This document shows, piece after piece, positions 1 through 12,323 of a stretch of DNA of 64,000 bases; position 1 is the stretch's first letter, and every line of letters begins with the position of its first letter. The translations under genes and the position numbers were made by a program. Origin of the DNA: Pythium myriotylum (taxonomy: Eukaryota > Oomycota > Peronosporomycetes > Pythiales > Pythiaceae); assembly GCA_023091665.1 (NCBI GenBank), contig JALJCQ010000008.1, positions 806,001 to 870,000 on the forward strand. Direction: 5' to 3'. The notes below the pieces were generated by a model, which was not told the DNA's origin, ran no database searches, and was given only the letters and a program-made list of their open reading frames with translations.

Positions 1-362
1 ATCTGAACGACGCACGACCTCGCCACTTCAATGATGGTAGCGGCTGCGAGACACCCGAGAATGGCACGACCGAAGCTTCGCAGACCAGGAGGATGATGCA
101 GCGAGAGGAAAGCGGTCTTCCTTCGTCATCTTGTGAACTGTGTGTACTGTACCGAGACAATCATGAACGTCCGCAGTTGCCAGAGGGGGTTCGTCCTCGT
201 CTCCAGACTTCTTCGACGTCTCTACTGTGAAGAGCTCTCTTCGTCGCGAAGCAGAGTGGTTCTTTCAAGAACCTTCGGAGGACCGCGATCTTTGGCTTTA
301 GCTCGCGAACGAGTCGTGTCTCCAAGACAGCCATAATCATGGCAAAGAAGTCAATGACTGCC

Positions 363-1690
363 CTACCTCCCACAAGTAAGGATACAGCCCCGACGCCACG
401 GGCTACTCCATTGGGCGTGGCGACTTCCCCACGACGCTGTCTGTCGACAGACAAACACGCCAGCAACCAACGCAAATACCACGACGGAAGTCGTCGTTAC
501 AGAATGTTTTGAGGAAGTGCAGTCAGTTTGTGCAGTTGGCTCGGTGCCATTGAGTAAGCCAACTTCTTCGAGCCACCACTTTGGGTAGAGGAGCTTCTTG
601 GGGTGAAGGTTGGCTCCATCCAAAATGATCACCAGATGCCCGTCGTGGCACTCTTTCGTGAAGTGCTCGTAAAAGCACTAACGCTATTCGCCGCATAGTC
701 ATTTACTTGTTTCGTGAGATAAGCTCGTACAGCGCCTTCTCCCGCTGCCGCTTGCTGTATCACGTGTGATTGATAATTGGCTACCCTCTTCTCGAAGTCG
801 AGCTGAACGTGCTCATCCTCGGGATGGATACACTTGCGAAAACGAGCAGCGCAGTTGCCCACAAGTGCGTTCACCGAGACGATGACGGCTTGTCAAACAT
901 AAATAACAAACTATTGGAGTACTGAGGCGGCAGACTATCAACCTTGGCATGAACAGTATCATGATTCTCGATTTTCACCAGGACCAAGCAGATCCGAATA
1001 AACGTTTTCCCAGAATCCGGCTTCCGCAAATCGTTCCGTGGCTACATCAAAGATGTTTCTTGATACGATGAAGTTGTTTGCATCGTCGAGATCAATCTTG
1101 TGTGTCACAATAGTATTTGCTACGACAGCGACGTGGTCGTCTGGCACCCGCTGAGCCACCCAAATCGCCGATGCGCCAGTGTCATCCGGTAGACAACCAA
1201 GCCTCGTTGGGATCTGCAGTCGTTAGAGCCCCCCATCCATGGCTCACCGAGGACGTCATCTCCTTCCGATGCCGCACAGTACTATCCGTACTTGATGGCA
1301 AGCTCCCCTATGAGCTGGAATGCCTCACTTGCCTACATTGTTCGCTGCATCGCAACACCGCAATGTCGAATACAGCTTTGCCACCGTACTTGGCATGTTT
1401 GCTATAATATCGTCCGTCGCGCGTCCTTCTCCAAAGACTAGCTGGTGTTCGTTCATGATGCCGTAAACACCGTCAATGTCCGCGTAGGTCTCTTGTTCAA
1501 CACCGAGCCGATCGGTGTTGAACCAATGGAAGAGACGACGATCGAGATCATCTCGCTTATAGACATTACCGCGGGTGCCGGTAACTGGTGCACAAGTGAA
1601 TCAGACGAGTGCGCATCAGTTCAGGCTTAAAGTGACGAACTATATCGAGGATACCCGAAACGCGTCGTGAGCTGCACCGTCCACGTGCTT
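363..1690 (-). pseudogene. Peptidase family C69 dipeptidase pseudogene
   Basis: The minus strand carries a broken C69 (secernin/PepD-type) dipeptidase. In order from high to low coordinates I can read DGVYGIMNEHQL near 1470, GKAVFDIAVL near 1360, FQLIGELAIKYG near 1310, TGASAIWVAQRVPDDHVAVV near 1150 with IDLDDANNF and IFDVA after it, an alpha-helical stretch near 800, and YPKWWLEEVG near 580. All are typical of the family and in the right order, but they lie in different frames with stop codons between them. A hydrophobic stretch near 480 may be a C-terminal membrane anchor. The N-terminal nucleophile region is not recognisable. Several frameshifts and at least two in-frame stops make a functional product very unlikely. 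Family assignment is firm; the exact ends are not. Confidence 0.8.
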
Positions 1691-1740
1691 TCGAGCAGGC
1701 GATTTCCGTATTACGGAATTCGCAAAGAGCAGTCCGGAGA

Positions 1741-2640
1741 GTGAGTCGTCATAGGCGAGCCATTTCGCCAGCATCCAAGCTGCCTATCATGAACTTCTAT
1801 CAGGCCTTCAAGCAGCAGCCGGCAATGGTTGGCATGACCTCACCGTCATCGGAGCCAACACGCTCCTCCTCTGACAGCTTCGTGAATACAAGCAACCTCA
1901 GAACAAGAGTCTGCGACTGCTGTGTCGTTGGGCTCGTCGCCTGGCTGACCATGTCGGAGGGACGCAAAACGGAGCCAAGGGACTCCAGGCACAACCGATT
2001 CACGAGTCGAGTCAGCACAACGAGGTCCAAGGACTGGTCATCATGGGCCACGACGAGGAGTCGGATGCCGACTACTTTATACATGAGACCCCATGGGCGC
2101 CACTGGCACCTTCACGCACGGCCACGCAACGAGCTCCGTCCTCCACCCCACGGTCAGTCGATGCCACGCAGACCTGCCCCAGCTCGTCGCATCCGATTTA
2201 CATCCCTGGCTTTCTAGCCAAGTTGACCCACGGTAACGTTAGAAAGCATACAGCTTCAGCCATTAGGATACATTAATGCGCTGAATAGACTCTACCTTCA
2301 CCATCACCACATCAGGCGAGCCATTTGCCGATGCCCTTGGGATGGTATCACCATCCGGTCGGTTACCGACCCTCAGAAACCTCACGGACCTTGGAGCCGA
2401 CGAGAATCGCCGTCCATCGATCTCTCTCCTCCTCACCGGCAGCGCAGTCAACGCCGCGAGCGTCCATGCGAGTGATCGCCTTCTCTCGACGAGATGGGCG
2501 TCATCTCTCTTCAAGTTCCGCTGGATCTTTGGGGACACGTCCCTCGTTTACGGAAACTAGGGATTATATTCGGCGGGTAGAATTCGGGACACCAACACGT
2601 CGGTGGGCGAAACCTCTAGAACTAAATAGCGGGTGATTCC
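1741..2640 (+). pseudogene. Degraded coding relic, family unresolved
   Basis: In one plus-strand frame from about 1745 to 2180 the translation looks protein-like (AAYHELLSGLQAAAGNGW, later RWARRLADHVGG and VIMGHDEESDADYFIHETPW) but it is cut by a stop near 1880 and then shifts frame. The G-H-[DN]-E-[ED] pattern followed by a tyrosine-phenylalanine step recalls the N-terminal nucleophile acyltransferase (C45-like) group, but the match is short and I do not rely on it. Nothing continuous is left after about 2200. It points towards the C69 relic head to head, so this corner of the window looks like gene debris. Confidence 0.3.
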
Positions 2641-3140
2641 GTGTGTTCCATATTCTGGCAGTTGAATCCCCTCTCAAAGTGATCGATGTCAGTGAGTCCG
2701 CGTCATTTGTTGGGTGGTTGTCTCGGATGAAGCCTTCCAATCCACCTCGCTGAAGTCACGCCCTTCCAGACCCCAATGGGCAACAACCAAGAGCCACAGC
2801 GTATGGGCTTTCCGAACCTCTGGCCAGCGAGTCGCGTGGGCGCTGAAGAGCAAAAGCCTTGATGGAGCGAGACGCCTACGACTGCGTTGTCGACGTCACC
2901 AGTCGCGTGAGGTCATCGCCGCGCCGCTGCGATTGGCTGGCCACCAGCGCTCGGGCTCGGCGCGTCACGAGCTCGCCCTCAGAACCTCAAGTGACGTCAC
3001 TGGTGCCGTCGAATCCCTCTGGGAATTGATATCTCCACTTCATGGAGCTACTTCAGAGATTGCACCAACACGGACTTCCCGAGGGTGGTGCAGGAAAGAC
3101 GCGCGATCATAATCGAACTTCGCCCTCGCCTCGCGCCGCC
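2641..3140. other. Intergenic, leader of biotin synthase
   Basis: About 500 bases without a supported gene. The open frame across 2714-3112 has no recognisable domain and reads like GC-rich leader. The last 40 bases before the biotin synthase ATG contain TCATAATCGAACTT at about 3105, a weak initiator-like match. Confidence 0.4.
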
Positions 3141-4280
3141 ATGCTCTTCCGCCGCGTCTCCGCCTCGCTGCTGCCTCGCTCGGCCGCGCGCTTCCAGTCC
3201 TCGGGCGCCACGCTCACGGTGCCAGGGCTCTCGGGCGAGATCCGCACCGACTGGACCTACGACGAGGTCAAGCAGATCTACGACCAGCCGCTGCTCGAGC
3301 TCGTGTACAAGGCCGCGACCGTCCACCGCATGCACTTCGACCCGCGCGAGGTGCAGCAGTGCACGCTGCTCTCCATCAAGACGGGCGGCTGCACGGAGGA
3401 CTGCAAGTACTGCTCGCAGTCGGTGCGCCACAAGACCTTCGTCAAGCCCGAGCCCACCAAGAAGGTCGAGGAGGTGCTCGAGATGGCGCGTCGCGCCAAG
3501 GCCGCCGGCAGCACGCGCTTCTGCATGGGCTCGGCCTGGCGAGAGGTGGGCAAGAAAAACGCCTTCAACCACATCCTGACCATGGTCAAGGAGATCAACG
3601 CCATGGAGATGGAGGTCTGCTGCACGCTCGGCATGCTCACCGAGGACCAGGCCGTGCAGCTCAAGGAGGCCGGGCTCACAGCGTACAACCACAACCTCGA
3701 CACGAGCCGCGAGCACTACGCCAAGATCATCACCACGCGGACGTACGACGACCGATTGCGCACGATCGAGCACGTGCGCAAGGCCGGCATCAAGGTCTGC
3801 TGCGGCGGTATCCTCGGTGTGGGTGAGCAGGAGCACGACCGCGTCGCCCTGCTCCACACACTCGCGACCATGGAGCAGCACCCAGAGTCCGTCCCAGTCA
3901 ACGCGCTCGTGTCAGTGGCTGGCACGCCTCTTGGTGAAGAGGATCTGACGCCTGTCACGGCGTTTGACATGGCGCGTGCGATCGCGACGGCGCGTATCCT
4001 CATGCCCAAGACCATGGTGCGCCTGAGTGCCGGCCGCATGTCTTTCTCGGAAGCCGAGCAGGGCCTGCTGTTCATGGCTGGCGCTAACTCGATCTTCAAC
4101 GGCGACAAGCTGCTCACGACGGCGAACCCCGCGTTTGATGAGGACAAGATGATGTTCGACCGCATGGGTCTCAAGGGCAAGCCCGCCCACCAGCCACACA
4201 AGCAGTCCCCATACATCGTCCAAGTCACGCGCTCGGAGCCGCGTGCACCGACTGTGGAGGACGAGCGCTTGTTCGCGTAG
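3141..4280 (+). CDS. BIO2: Biotin synthase, mitochondrial
   Basis: A 379-residue radical-SAM enzyme that inserts sulfur into dethiobiotin, the last step of biotin synthesis. The frame is open from 3042, but the start at 3141 gives an Arg/Ser/Ala-rich, acid-free N-terminus (MLFRRVSASLLPRSAARFQS), a good mitochondrial presequence, where this enzyme works in eukaryotes. The radical-SAM cluster motif C-x3-C-x2-C is at C84, C88 and C91 (GGCTEDCKYCSQS). Other family blocks are present: YNHNLDTS, CCGGILGVGE, PVNALV, and RLSAGR near the C-terminus, whose arginine binds the auxiliary cluster. No introns. The length is normal for the family. It converges on the flippase gene 136 bases downstream. Confidence 0.96.
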   Translation: MLFRRVSASLLPRSAARFQSSGATLTVPGLSGEIRTDWTYDEVKQIYDQPLLELVYKAATVHRMHFDPREVQQCTLLSIKTGGCTEDCKYCSQSVRHKTFVKPEPTKKVEEVLEMARRAKAAGSTRFCMGSAWREVGKKNAFNHILTMVKEINAMEMEVCCTLGMLTEDQAVQLKEAGLTAYNHNLDTSREHYAKIITTRTYDDRLRTIEHVRKAGIKVCCGGILGVGEQEHDRVALLHTLATMEQHPESVPVNALVSVAGTPLGEEDLTPVTAFDMARAIATARILMPKTMVRLSAGRMSFSEAEQGLLFMAGANSIFNGDKLLTTANPAFDEDKMMFDRMGLKGKPAHQPHKQSPYIVQVTRSEPRAPTVEDERLFA

Positions 4281-4416
4281 AGAAGACGACCTCATTTTGA
4301 TGTGCGAGGAGGACCGCGTTCCCTTCTGCGATAAAATAAATAATACGACGTTGTGTGCGGAAGTGGTTGTATCAAAAGCGAAGTATATGCAGGGTAGGAG
4401 AGCTGCTGCCGCGAGC

Positions 4417-7400
4417 TTAATCGGACACGGATGGCAACTGAGTGATCGGCGTCATGCCGCCGCGAGATTCGACGCGTTGTGCAGCGTTGAAGCTCTTGAC
4501 ACGCATGGTGACGAGCTCATCGACATTGTAGTCACCTCCGATGGCACGGTTGTCCGGACCATTGAAGGCGAATCCGTTGCCTGCATCAATGACAGTCAAG
4601 TTAACACCGAATAAGACCCACGCAGCGAGTTCTCTGCACTTACTCTTGTCAGAATGGCTCGACCCAGCCCGGCTGTTGCCAGCAGCCACACCCGTCGGAG
4701 CCTGCTGAGGTAGAACGAGTCCGCCAAGTGGGCGTGTCGAAGGTTCCGACGCTTGGGGTGTGACCTCTGGAGAGATAAGATCCTGTGCGGATCCGGGCTT
4801 TCCATGGGATCGGGACACAGACTTTTCGCGAAGGATGTCTTCGCTTGACGGGTAGAACTGCTGCTGAACGGTTGTGAGCGTGAAGTCGGTGAGCAGGGCG
4901 GCAATTGGTGTCATGAAGAAGAGATGCCAGTAGAGTGGTTCTTTGATCATCATCGCGGGAACGCCAAACATGTCGTAGCTGAGGAAAGTCATCTTTGGGT
5001 AGACGCCGAGGAAGAAAAAGAACAACCCTATGCTAAAGGCGAGTAGCGCCAAGTGGTACTTCGTCCACGTCAGCGTAAGTGTGATGACTTTCAACTTCAT
5101 GGTCGTCAGCAAGGCGGAGTAGAACAACGTGCCACAAAGAAAGAGTCCGTGGGTTTTGTTGTAACACAAAAAGCATACCCAGAAGCAGATCAATGCGTGC
5201 ATAACTGCGTTTGCAATCGTTTGAGCAAATATGAGGACATTGAGGTCGCTATCTCCTTGGCTTGACAAGTAAAGTTTCGGGAATTTCAAAACAAGATCTG
5301 TTGGTAAATCTTGGTCGTAGACGCCGATGACGATGATTGGAGTAGCCAGAAAGAAATTCCACCCGGCCATTACAAAACTCTCAAAAAGCGGTGCACCTGA
5401 CTGTCCATTGAAGAAGTTGAAGAGGAACAGGCTGATGACAAGGGCAATGTTCTTGTAAAACGAATAACGGATCACCTTGCAAATGCGCTTGTAGTTGAAA
5501 CGGCCGTGGATAAGCACGAGGCGCTTGAGAAATCGGAACTGAGCAATCGCATAGTCACTTGCATTTACAGCCTGAACACCTTCCTTACCACAAATTCCGA
5601 CACCGACGTGAGCAGTTTGGATCATGCTCACATCATTGGCACCGTCGCCAATTGCGAGGGTGATAGGTTTAGACGGACACCCTTTTCGAACGAGATTCAC
5701 AATGTCGGCCTTTTGGGACGGACTTACTCGACATGCAATAAGCGCCTTGCACGTGCTAGCAACATCAAGAAGTTTCGCAGCGAGGACTCGGCGACGATTA
5801 GATGCTTCTGGTGACATTTGAGCGAGAGTGTCCTTGGAAGGAAAGATATGGACTAGAGCCTTTCCATCGCAAACCATCGCAAGCTCTTTGGCAACTCGTT
5901 TTTCCTTGATGAGTTGCTGGATACTCGCTGCGCCATGCAGTTCGTCGATTTGCCTCTCCAAGCTATCTAGGTTCTCTTGATTCACATAAATAAGCTTCAT
6001 CTTTTCGTTGATGAGTCGACAGGCATGACCAATGTTGATTGCTGTTTCTTCGCGGTCACCTGTCAAAACCCAGATCTTTATTCCTGCTTGAGCCAAGTCA
6101 TAGATCGTCTGTGGAACTCCTTCCTGAAGCTTGTCTTCGATAGCAGTTACACCAACTAGATCCATGTCTTTCTCAATGGACTCTGCTGCTTCATCGAGCT
6201 TGGCCTCTCGATTCTGGAGCGAAGTGGAGGCCTCCATGTACCGAGCATTGTATTCCTCGTACTCTGGTGCCGACAGCACCCTCCGACCGAGGACAAGTGT
6301 GCGAAGGCCCTCTCCAGCAAAAGTTCGAAGGTGGTCGTTTACAGCTTCAGTGTAGGCGTCTGTCCTTGAGCGAGGCAGCATCATATTGTCAGCCCCCTTG
6401 CAATATAGGATGTACTCGCCCCTCTCGTTAACGCATACCACCGACATTCGCTTTCTCGATGAGTTGAACTCGTTCACGTTCAGGATTGTGTAAGACTTAA
6501 GCACGGGTGGCATATCAATCTTCCCTGTAGAAGGATTTTTCGTCGATATTTCCACCTTCGTGATAGGAGCAGGCTCTATAAAATTGTAGCCGAGACACTT
6601 GGCGGCTTTTACGAGAGCCTCTTCGTCCGGCGATGATGCACGATAGTTCACGACTCCAGTTGTACGATCAACTTCAGGAATAACGGTGTGACAAATCGAC
6701 AACAATGTCAAAAACTCTCGAACCATTTCCCCTTGCTTCCCACCACTTGCTAAGTGCTGTAGCAACGTCGGATCATCAAAGTTGATAGTGGGGTCGCGAT
6801 GGACTTGTGCGGCGACGGGGTCGCTGGCAGTTTGCATTCGAGACTTAGTGGGCGCCAACTTCACTCCATCAGTCGCCTCTACGTTGAGCCCGTTAATCTG
6901 CTCACGACCGCCTTCTCGAGCTTGCAGTGCGGCTACAGCACGTCCAATTTCTGTAGTTCCAAAGCCGTATGAGATTCCACCGATAGAGCACTTGCGAAAC
7001 TCCATGATGTTTCGGGTGAGGGTTCCTGTCTTGTCGCTGAACACATACTCAACCTGTCCAAGCTCTTCATTCAGATCAGAAGTCCTGGATATTGCTCGAA
7101 ATCCTTCGTCCATCATATTGTCGTCCATTGTGATGTTTCGAGCCTGGATCACCTTGATGATATCAAGCGACACGTACAACGAGATTGGTACGAGGTTGTT
7201 GAAAAGGATGAGAAAAGTGAAGAAGTTGACAATAAAATCGCCAACACTGTTCTTCTCGACGAAAGGAAGATACCATACACGGTGGTGATTTTTGTAATTC
7301 CAAGCCGCCGTGACGATTGCACTGATCAAACAAAGGATGAACATCGTGATGAAGATCAGGAGCATGCATCGATTCGCTGTCTTATACAGCTTGCTTTGCT

Positions 7401-8541
7401 TCGATGGAGCAGATCGCGAATTTTGCAACAGTTTCGTTTCTGCACCTGTGAAGATCACGACGCCGATAATAAACGCACAACTGCGCAAACCGCATCCACG
7501 GAGCATAATGTTTTCCGGACCAAGCGGAACAGTAGACCCATCATTGTCAAGTAGAATGCGGCCAGTGAAGTTGTACAACTGATTGTTCGGTTGCTCATAC
7601 TCAATGCGGCCTTTTAGCTTCGTACCTCCAACACATACGAGACTCTCTTCAATCGGGGCCTAATTCGCACAAGATTAATTTGTCAGGTGAGAGTTGTATG
7701 TAGCGTAATTGGCTGCTTGGTCGCACCGCGTTTAAGGGTCTGTATCCAGCCACTTGAGCAGTTTGTTTCACTGCAACTCGACGCTTCAAGTTGGTCTCGC
7801 CGTCCAAATTGCTCGTCTCGATGAAGCAACGACCTTCTTCCTCCGAGGTTGCCAGTATGATTACATCTGCTGGCAGTTCATCGTGGTTCCGAATCAGAAG
7901 GATCTGACCGACCTTCAGGGTCTTCCAGGCTACGGTCTCGACCTTTCCTTCCTCGTTCACGATCTACCATAAGTGCCTTCAGTATCGCATGTCAGACGGC
8001 CCAACAACGCTACTTACGTGACACGTCCGATCATTTTGCTTCTCATCTGCGGCGTGACGCTTCAAGTCCTCGCTTCCCTGCTTGATCATCGTGACGAAGA
8101 GGACGAACACTAACGGACCGGCTGTAGTGAACTTGTTTGTTGGCGACCAGGGAGTAGCAACCTATGGACCAGATGAGACGCAGAGTTCTACATGTTTCTA
8201 TGAGGCAGCGGTGCATACCTGCAGCAGGGAGATGAGCAAAAAGTACACGTTGGCGACGACTCGGAAGAACTCGAATATTGTCTTCGGGAAGAAGCTAATA
8301 GTCGTCGGAAGGAACGCAATGTCAAGCCTATTGTTCAATCCCTCCAAAGCGTTCATTCCGCTCACCTCAGCACCGTATACTTGGATGTTACGATGACGTT
8401 TTCGGCGTAGCGGTGTGCTGTGATGAGCTCTTGGTTCTTCGCAGGGTTGTTGATGTACGCCACGCGCGGTGGCGCGCCGTCGGCTGCGTCATTCGAGACC
8501 ACGGGGAGCACGTCTTGGTTGCCCCCTGCGGCGGGTGCCAT
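4417..8541 (-). CDS. P4-type ATPase (phospholipid flippase)
   Basis: Splicing six exons (8541-8366, 8327-8219, 8131-8018, 7963-7727, 7659-4644, 4580-4417) keeps one frame and gives about 1271 residues. All five introns have GT/AG ends. The N-terminal part has the P4 hallmark FLPTTISFFPKTIFEFFR and the first membrane segments, then DGETNLKRR in the actuator domain, the phosphorylated aspartate in SDKTGTLT (about D421), EFNSSRKRMSVV in the nucleotide domain, VLTGDREETAINIGHAC and the hinge GDGANDVSMIQ, followed by six C-terminal membrane spans. P4-ATPases move aminophospholipids to the cytosolic leaflet, usually with a CDC50 partner, which is not in this window. The start is the first ATG of exon 1; an upstream exon is not excluded. 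The last intron is 63 bases with no in-frame stop, so its retention would add 21 residues. Confidence 0.93.
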
Positions 8542-8891
8542 GTCGGCTGTCACGAAGACGCGCGCGCCACTAATGCTTGCAGTGCTTCCTGTCGCGCTGC
8601 AATCGCCACTGTCCGCGGCCTCTTCTACAGGCGCCGCCGCGACTTAATTATGGCGCGCAACCGCTCGCTCGATGTCGAGGCGCCAAAAACGCCCGTTGTC
8701 CGAAACGATCCGAACGACACACACATACACATCGAGCGCTATTCATGGCGACGGGGATCCCATGAGGAGGCACACAAGCGACGTGAGCCAAGAAGGATTG
8801 CTAGGATTGGTCCAAATTCGACATTGACAGGAGTGGTGGTCGATCTGCTGAACGCGTCGATGGTTGGCTTGAGTGGCGAGACCAGTTGAGC
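8542..8891. promoter_or_regulatory. Shared promoter between flippase and SURF2
   Basis: The 350 bases separate two divergent start codons, so both promoters must lie here. I see no strong initiator element in it. Confidence 0.5.
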
Positions 8892-9722
8892 ATGAGCGAC
8901 GCGCAGGTGGACGACGCCGTGCGCGCGCTGCTGAAGGAGCACGCGTACCTGCAGCTCGTGGAGGTGGGCGACAGTGAGCCCAAGCGGCTGCGCGTGCGCT
9001 GCGACCTGACGCAGCATGAGATGCTCCCGCGCAAGGAGGCGATCGAGACGTACTTGAAGGGCAAGAAGTTCCTCAAGGCGAAGGAATGGTACTGCTACGA
9101 CTACTCCAAGTACGAGCCGTACATCGTGCAGCACCGGCGGAAACCCAAGTGCCTCTTCTGCAACGTCACCAACACGGTCCTCAACCGTATCCCTGCCGAA
9201 GTCGAGAAGCACGTGAACGGGAAGAAGTTCCAGCGCCTGAAAGAGCACGTGTCGTTCTCACGCCGCGAGGGCGACGAAGCCGACGATGGCGTCTTTGACG
9301 CGAACGCGTTTGAGTTCGAGAACCAGCAGCTCATTTACTCGGATGAAGAAGACGATGAAGCGCAGCCGCGCAAGAAGCGCAATGGTAGCGATGAAGAAGG
9401 CAGCGATGACGAGGAGCTCGAAGATGACGAGGGAGAGGACGAGGAGGACAGCGAAATCGACGAGGACATGGCTGAGTTCTATCCTAAAGAGGAGGAAGAG
9501 AGCGATGAAGACGAGCACATTCGTGAAGCTGTCAAGCGGCTCACGGTGAAGAAGCGCAAAGCATCAACGGACGAAACGAATGACGAGGGTGACGAAGAGA
9601 GCGCTTCTTCGCCCGTTCCCAAGACCAAGAAGCACAAGTCGAATGGCGGCGAGGCGAAAGCCAAGTCCAGAGCCAAGCCGAAGCGTACCAAAGCTACTAA
9701 ACCGAAGAAGACCAGCGCCTAG
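8892..9722 (+). CDS. SURF2: Surfeit locus protein 2 (SURF2) family
   Basis: A 276-residue intronless gene. The first 125 residues match the SURF2 pattern: a short helical start, RLRVRCDLTQHEMLPR, then a repeated unit around YLKGKKFLKAKEW and HVNGKKFQRLKEHV, separated by KPKCLFCNVTNTVLNRIP. The C-terminal half is low complexity: a long run of acidic residues with serines, then a lysine-rich tail with KKRK and KPKRTKATKPKK, as expected for a nuclear or nucleolar protein. SURF2 function is poorly defined; a role in ribosome biogenesis is reported for the human protein. I chose the ATG at 8892; the codon at 8886 is TTG. Divergent from the flippase gene. Confidence 0.88.
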   Translation: MSDAQVDDAVRALLKEHAYLQLVEVGDSEPKRLRVRCDLTQHEMLPRKEAIETYLKGKKFLKAKEWYCYDYSKYEPYIVQHRRKPKCLFCNVTNTVLNRIPAEVEKHVNGKKFQRLKEHVSFSRREGDEADDGVFDANAFEFENQQLIYSDEEDDEAQPRKKRNGSDEEGSDDEELEDDEGEDEEDSEIDEDMAEFYPKEEEESDEDEHIREAVKRLTVKKRKASTDETNDEGDEESASSPVPKTKKHKSNGGEAKAKSRAKPKRTKATKPKKTSA

Positions 9723-9949
9723 AATTCTTACACCCATGCCATTCCATACCTTTTGAGAGTACACCTTCTTTTGTTAACGCTACCGCCTTGTTCTGGGACG
9801 ACGGAGACGTTGAAGTGCTCTCAGTCAATGAAGCCACAACTTCGTTTTGTCCTCCACAGTACTGTATGTGATCTCAAGTCGCACGCCATCAAGAAGAGTC
9901 TGCGCCTGGACGGAAGAACCAGAGGCTCGCGGCGACTCTTGCGTCTGCG

Positions 9950-12323
9950 ATGGCCGGGCGATCGCACCCACGCGCCCACGCAGCGAGTCCGCCGCGCAAC
10001 GGCGACTACCACCACCCACCGCCGCGGCATGCGGCCGTGCGCGTCGGCGAGAGCGACGAAGAAGACGATGAGGATGCGCGAGGCCACACCGCCAACCACA
10101 ACGCGCGAGGCCGTCGCCACACAGACTACGAGCAGGACGACCTCGACGAGCGCGAGCCGCTGATGCGCAGCAGCGTGAGCAGCGCAGGGCCGACGTCGTC
10201 TGCGGTCTCTCCGAGCACTGGGTCGGACGTGTTGCGGCGCAGCTTTCGAGGACCGAAAGCCAAGCGAAGCTGCACAGACTTGTGGGCGCTGGTCGCATTT
10301 GCTGGGTACTGGCTTGGCATGCTCGTGCTCGCGACCTACGCCTTCACGCGCGAGAGTAATGTCGATTTCGCCAAGTACATCAAGGACGGTGTCGATTTCC
10401 AAGGCCACTCGTGTGGAGCAAAGCAGTTCGTGTACTTCCCAGACTTTCGAGCGAACCCAGACTTTGGGTTCTGTGTGCAGGCATGTCCGGACAAAGATGG
10501 CCAAGAGCTTGAGGTTCAGCTACCGTTAGCGACAGGAAAGCTGGACAATAACGGCACGCGCGTGTTAGAGAGAGTCAAGTTCAAGACTTATGCGACTCAT
10601 GCATGGACTTACGTTTGCGCCCCAGCCAATGGTACGTCTAAAGATTGTCCCGAATGAATTGATGCTGATGTTTTACTTTCGTCGCATCAGTTGCGACTGA
10701 AGGAGTCATGATCTCACAACTGCAAGACACCCTCGGGCGCTTTGTCGGTGCCCTCGGAGACGTAAGTTTTGCCTCCTCTGTTTTACTGATGCTGTTAGCC
10801 GTTATTGATTGTGCGTGGGAACTTAGTGCTGGGAGTCAATGCTCATCACCTGCGGCATTGCTCTCGGAACTGCAGCTTTGTATCTTGTTTTCTTGAGATA
10901 CTGCGGTTGCTTCACCGTGTTTCTTTCCACGATTGGAATCGAAGCTATACTTGTCTACGCGAGTTATCGGCTTTTGCAGGCTTCAGCCGACCCGTTGTCG
11001 TTTCCTAATGACCCAGCTATGAAGAGTTCCATCCAGATCACCGCGATAGTGGTGTGCTGCAGTGCCATTCTGTTTTGTTTGCTCGCATTCAACATGCTTC
11101 CTCGTCTAATGTTGGCTGGGACATTCATCACGCACGCATCCAAAGCGTTGCATCAGTTGAGACGCTTGCTCATTGTGCCATTCATCTCCTATGCGATGCT
11201 ACTTCTGCTCTTTTGGTGGGCAATCTTGGTCACGATTTGCATATTTGGGGCAGGAGAAACAACCACACGGGTCGCGACTGTCGCTGCGGCATCTCCTTCA
11301 AGAATCCAAGTTGAAACCGAGTCATTCCAGATCAATTATCAATTGCGGTGGTTCTTCTTTTATCACGTATGGGGAGTCTACTGGGCTGCGCTCTGGATTC
11401 TCTCGGTCGGTGAGATGATCACCGCGACAGCAGTGTCGACATGGTACTTCTCACCACACGACAAGGTCACATCGCTGAAAATCCTCGAGTCTGGCGGGGG
11501 ACGTAGCCCCGTCTCGTATGCGTTTCGCTCCACGTTCCGCTTCCATCTCGGTACACTCGCCCTAAGCTCTGCTACAGTCACGCCGATCAGCTATATCCGG
11601 GCGTTCTTTGGCTACCTCGAGGAGAAGAATGAGTACGACAGCAACATCATTACGTCGATGCTCGCTCGATGCTGCTGTGTATGAAACGTCACCCATGTGT
11701 GCTTGACTGTTTCTTACGAACTCGTTTGTTATCCACAGTGCTGCATCTGGTGCTTCAACTCGTGTCTCAAGTTCATCTCAAAAGAAGCCACTTATGTCAC
11801 AGCCATCCAGGGAACCAACTTTTACTCTTCTGCGAAGGTATGCGTATCGTTCTATGATGCGGACAAATCTGATGAAGGTCCTCACGATTGTAATCAGCTC
11901 GCCCACACGCTCATCTCATCGAATCTCCTTCGCGTCGGCGCGTTGAGCCAGATCGGCTACGCGTCTGTGCTGCTTGGGAAGCTGATTGTTTGCTTCATCA
12001 CTTGCTTCATCGCGTGGTTTCTTGTGGACAGTGTGTCGTCACCCGTTCTTCCGCTCATTGCAGTCGCGCTCTTTTCCTACGGCGTTGCTCACGCATTCAT
12101 GACGGTATGTTGACAATGCGGTCTGTGCACGCGGTGGATTGTCTCAGTCTCTATGTCGGGGTTGTTTGACCAGATTTATGAGACGACGATCAATGTGCTG
12201 CTCATGTGCTTCACATTGGACGAAAACATGCACGGAGGGCGAGGGAATACAGTCCACGCCCACGCTGCGCTCGTGCGCTCGGTCAACGACCACTTGCGTC
12301 CCAAGTGGCAGACCTCCCTGTAG
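9950..12323 (+). CDS. Choline transporter-like (CTL/SLC44) membrane protein
   Basis: Six exons (9950-10631, 10691-10761, 10827-11678, 11739-11837, 11898-12108, 12148-12323) give about 696 residues. The first about 95 residues are disordered and charged, followed by a membrane segment (LWALVAFAGYWLGMLVLATY) and an extracellular cysteine-bearing loop (CGAKQFVYFPDF, FCVQACPD). The C-terminal half has about nine more membrane spans with the family stretches RCCCCCIWCFN across the third splice junction, ATYVTAIQGTNFYSSA, and a final block with an acidic-plus-asparagine step (LMCFTLDEN). CTL proteins carry choline or related amines. The fifth donor is uncertain: the better-looking GT at 12105 breaks the frame, whereas GT at 12109 keeps it and restores the expected segment before the last exon. 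Confidence 0.87.

Noticed and set aside
9821..10504. A 227-codon minus-strand frame opposite exon 1 of the choline transporter-like gene
   Set aside because: Arg-rich, no domain, and overlapped by an exon with clear membrane and cysteine features.
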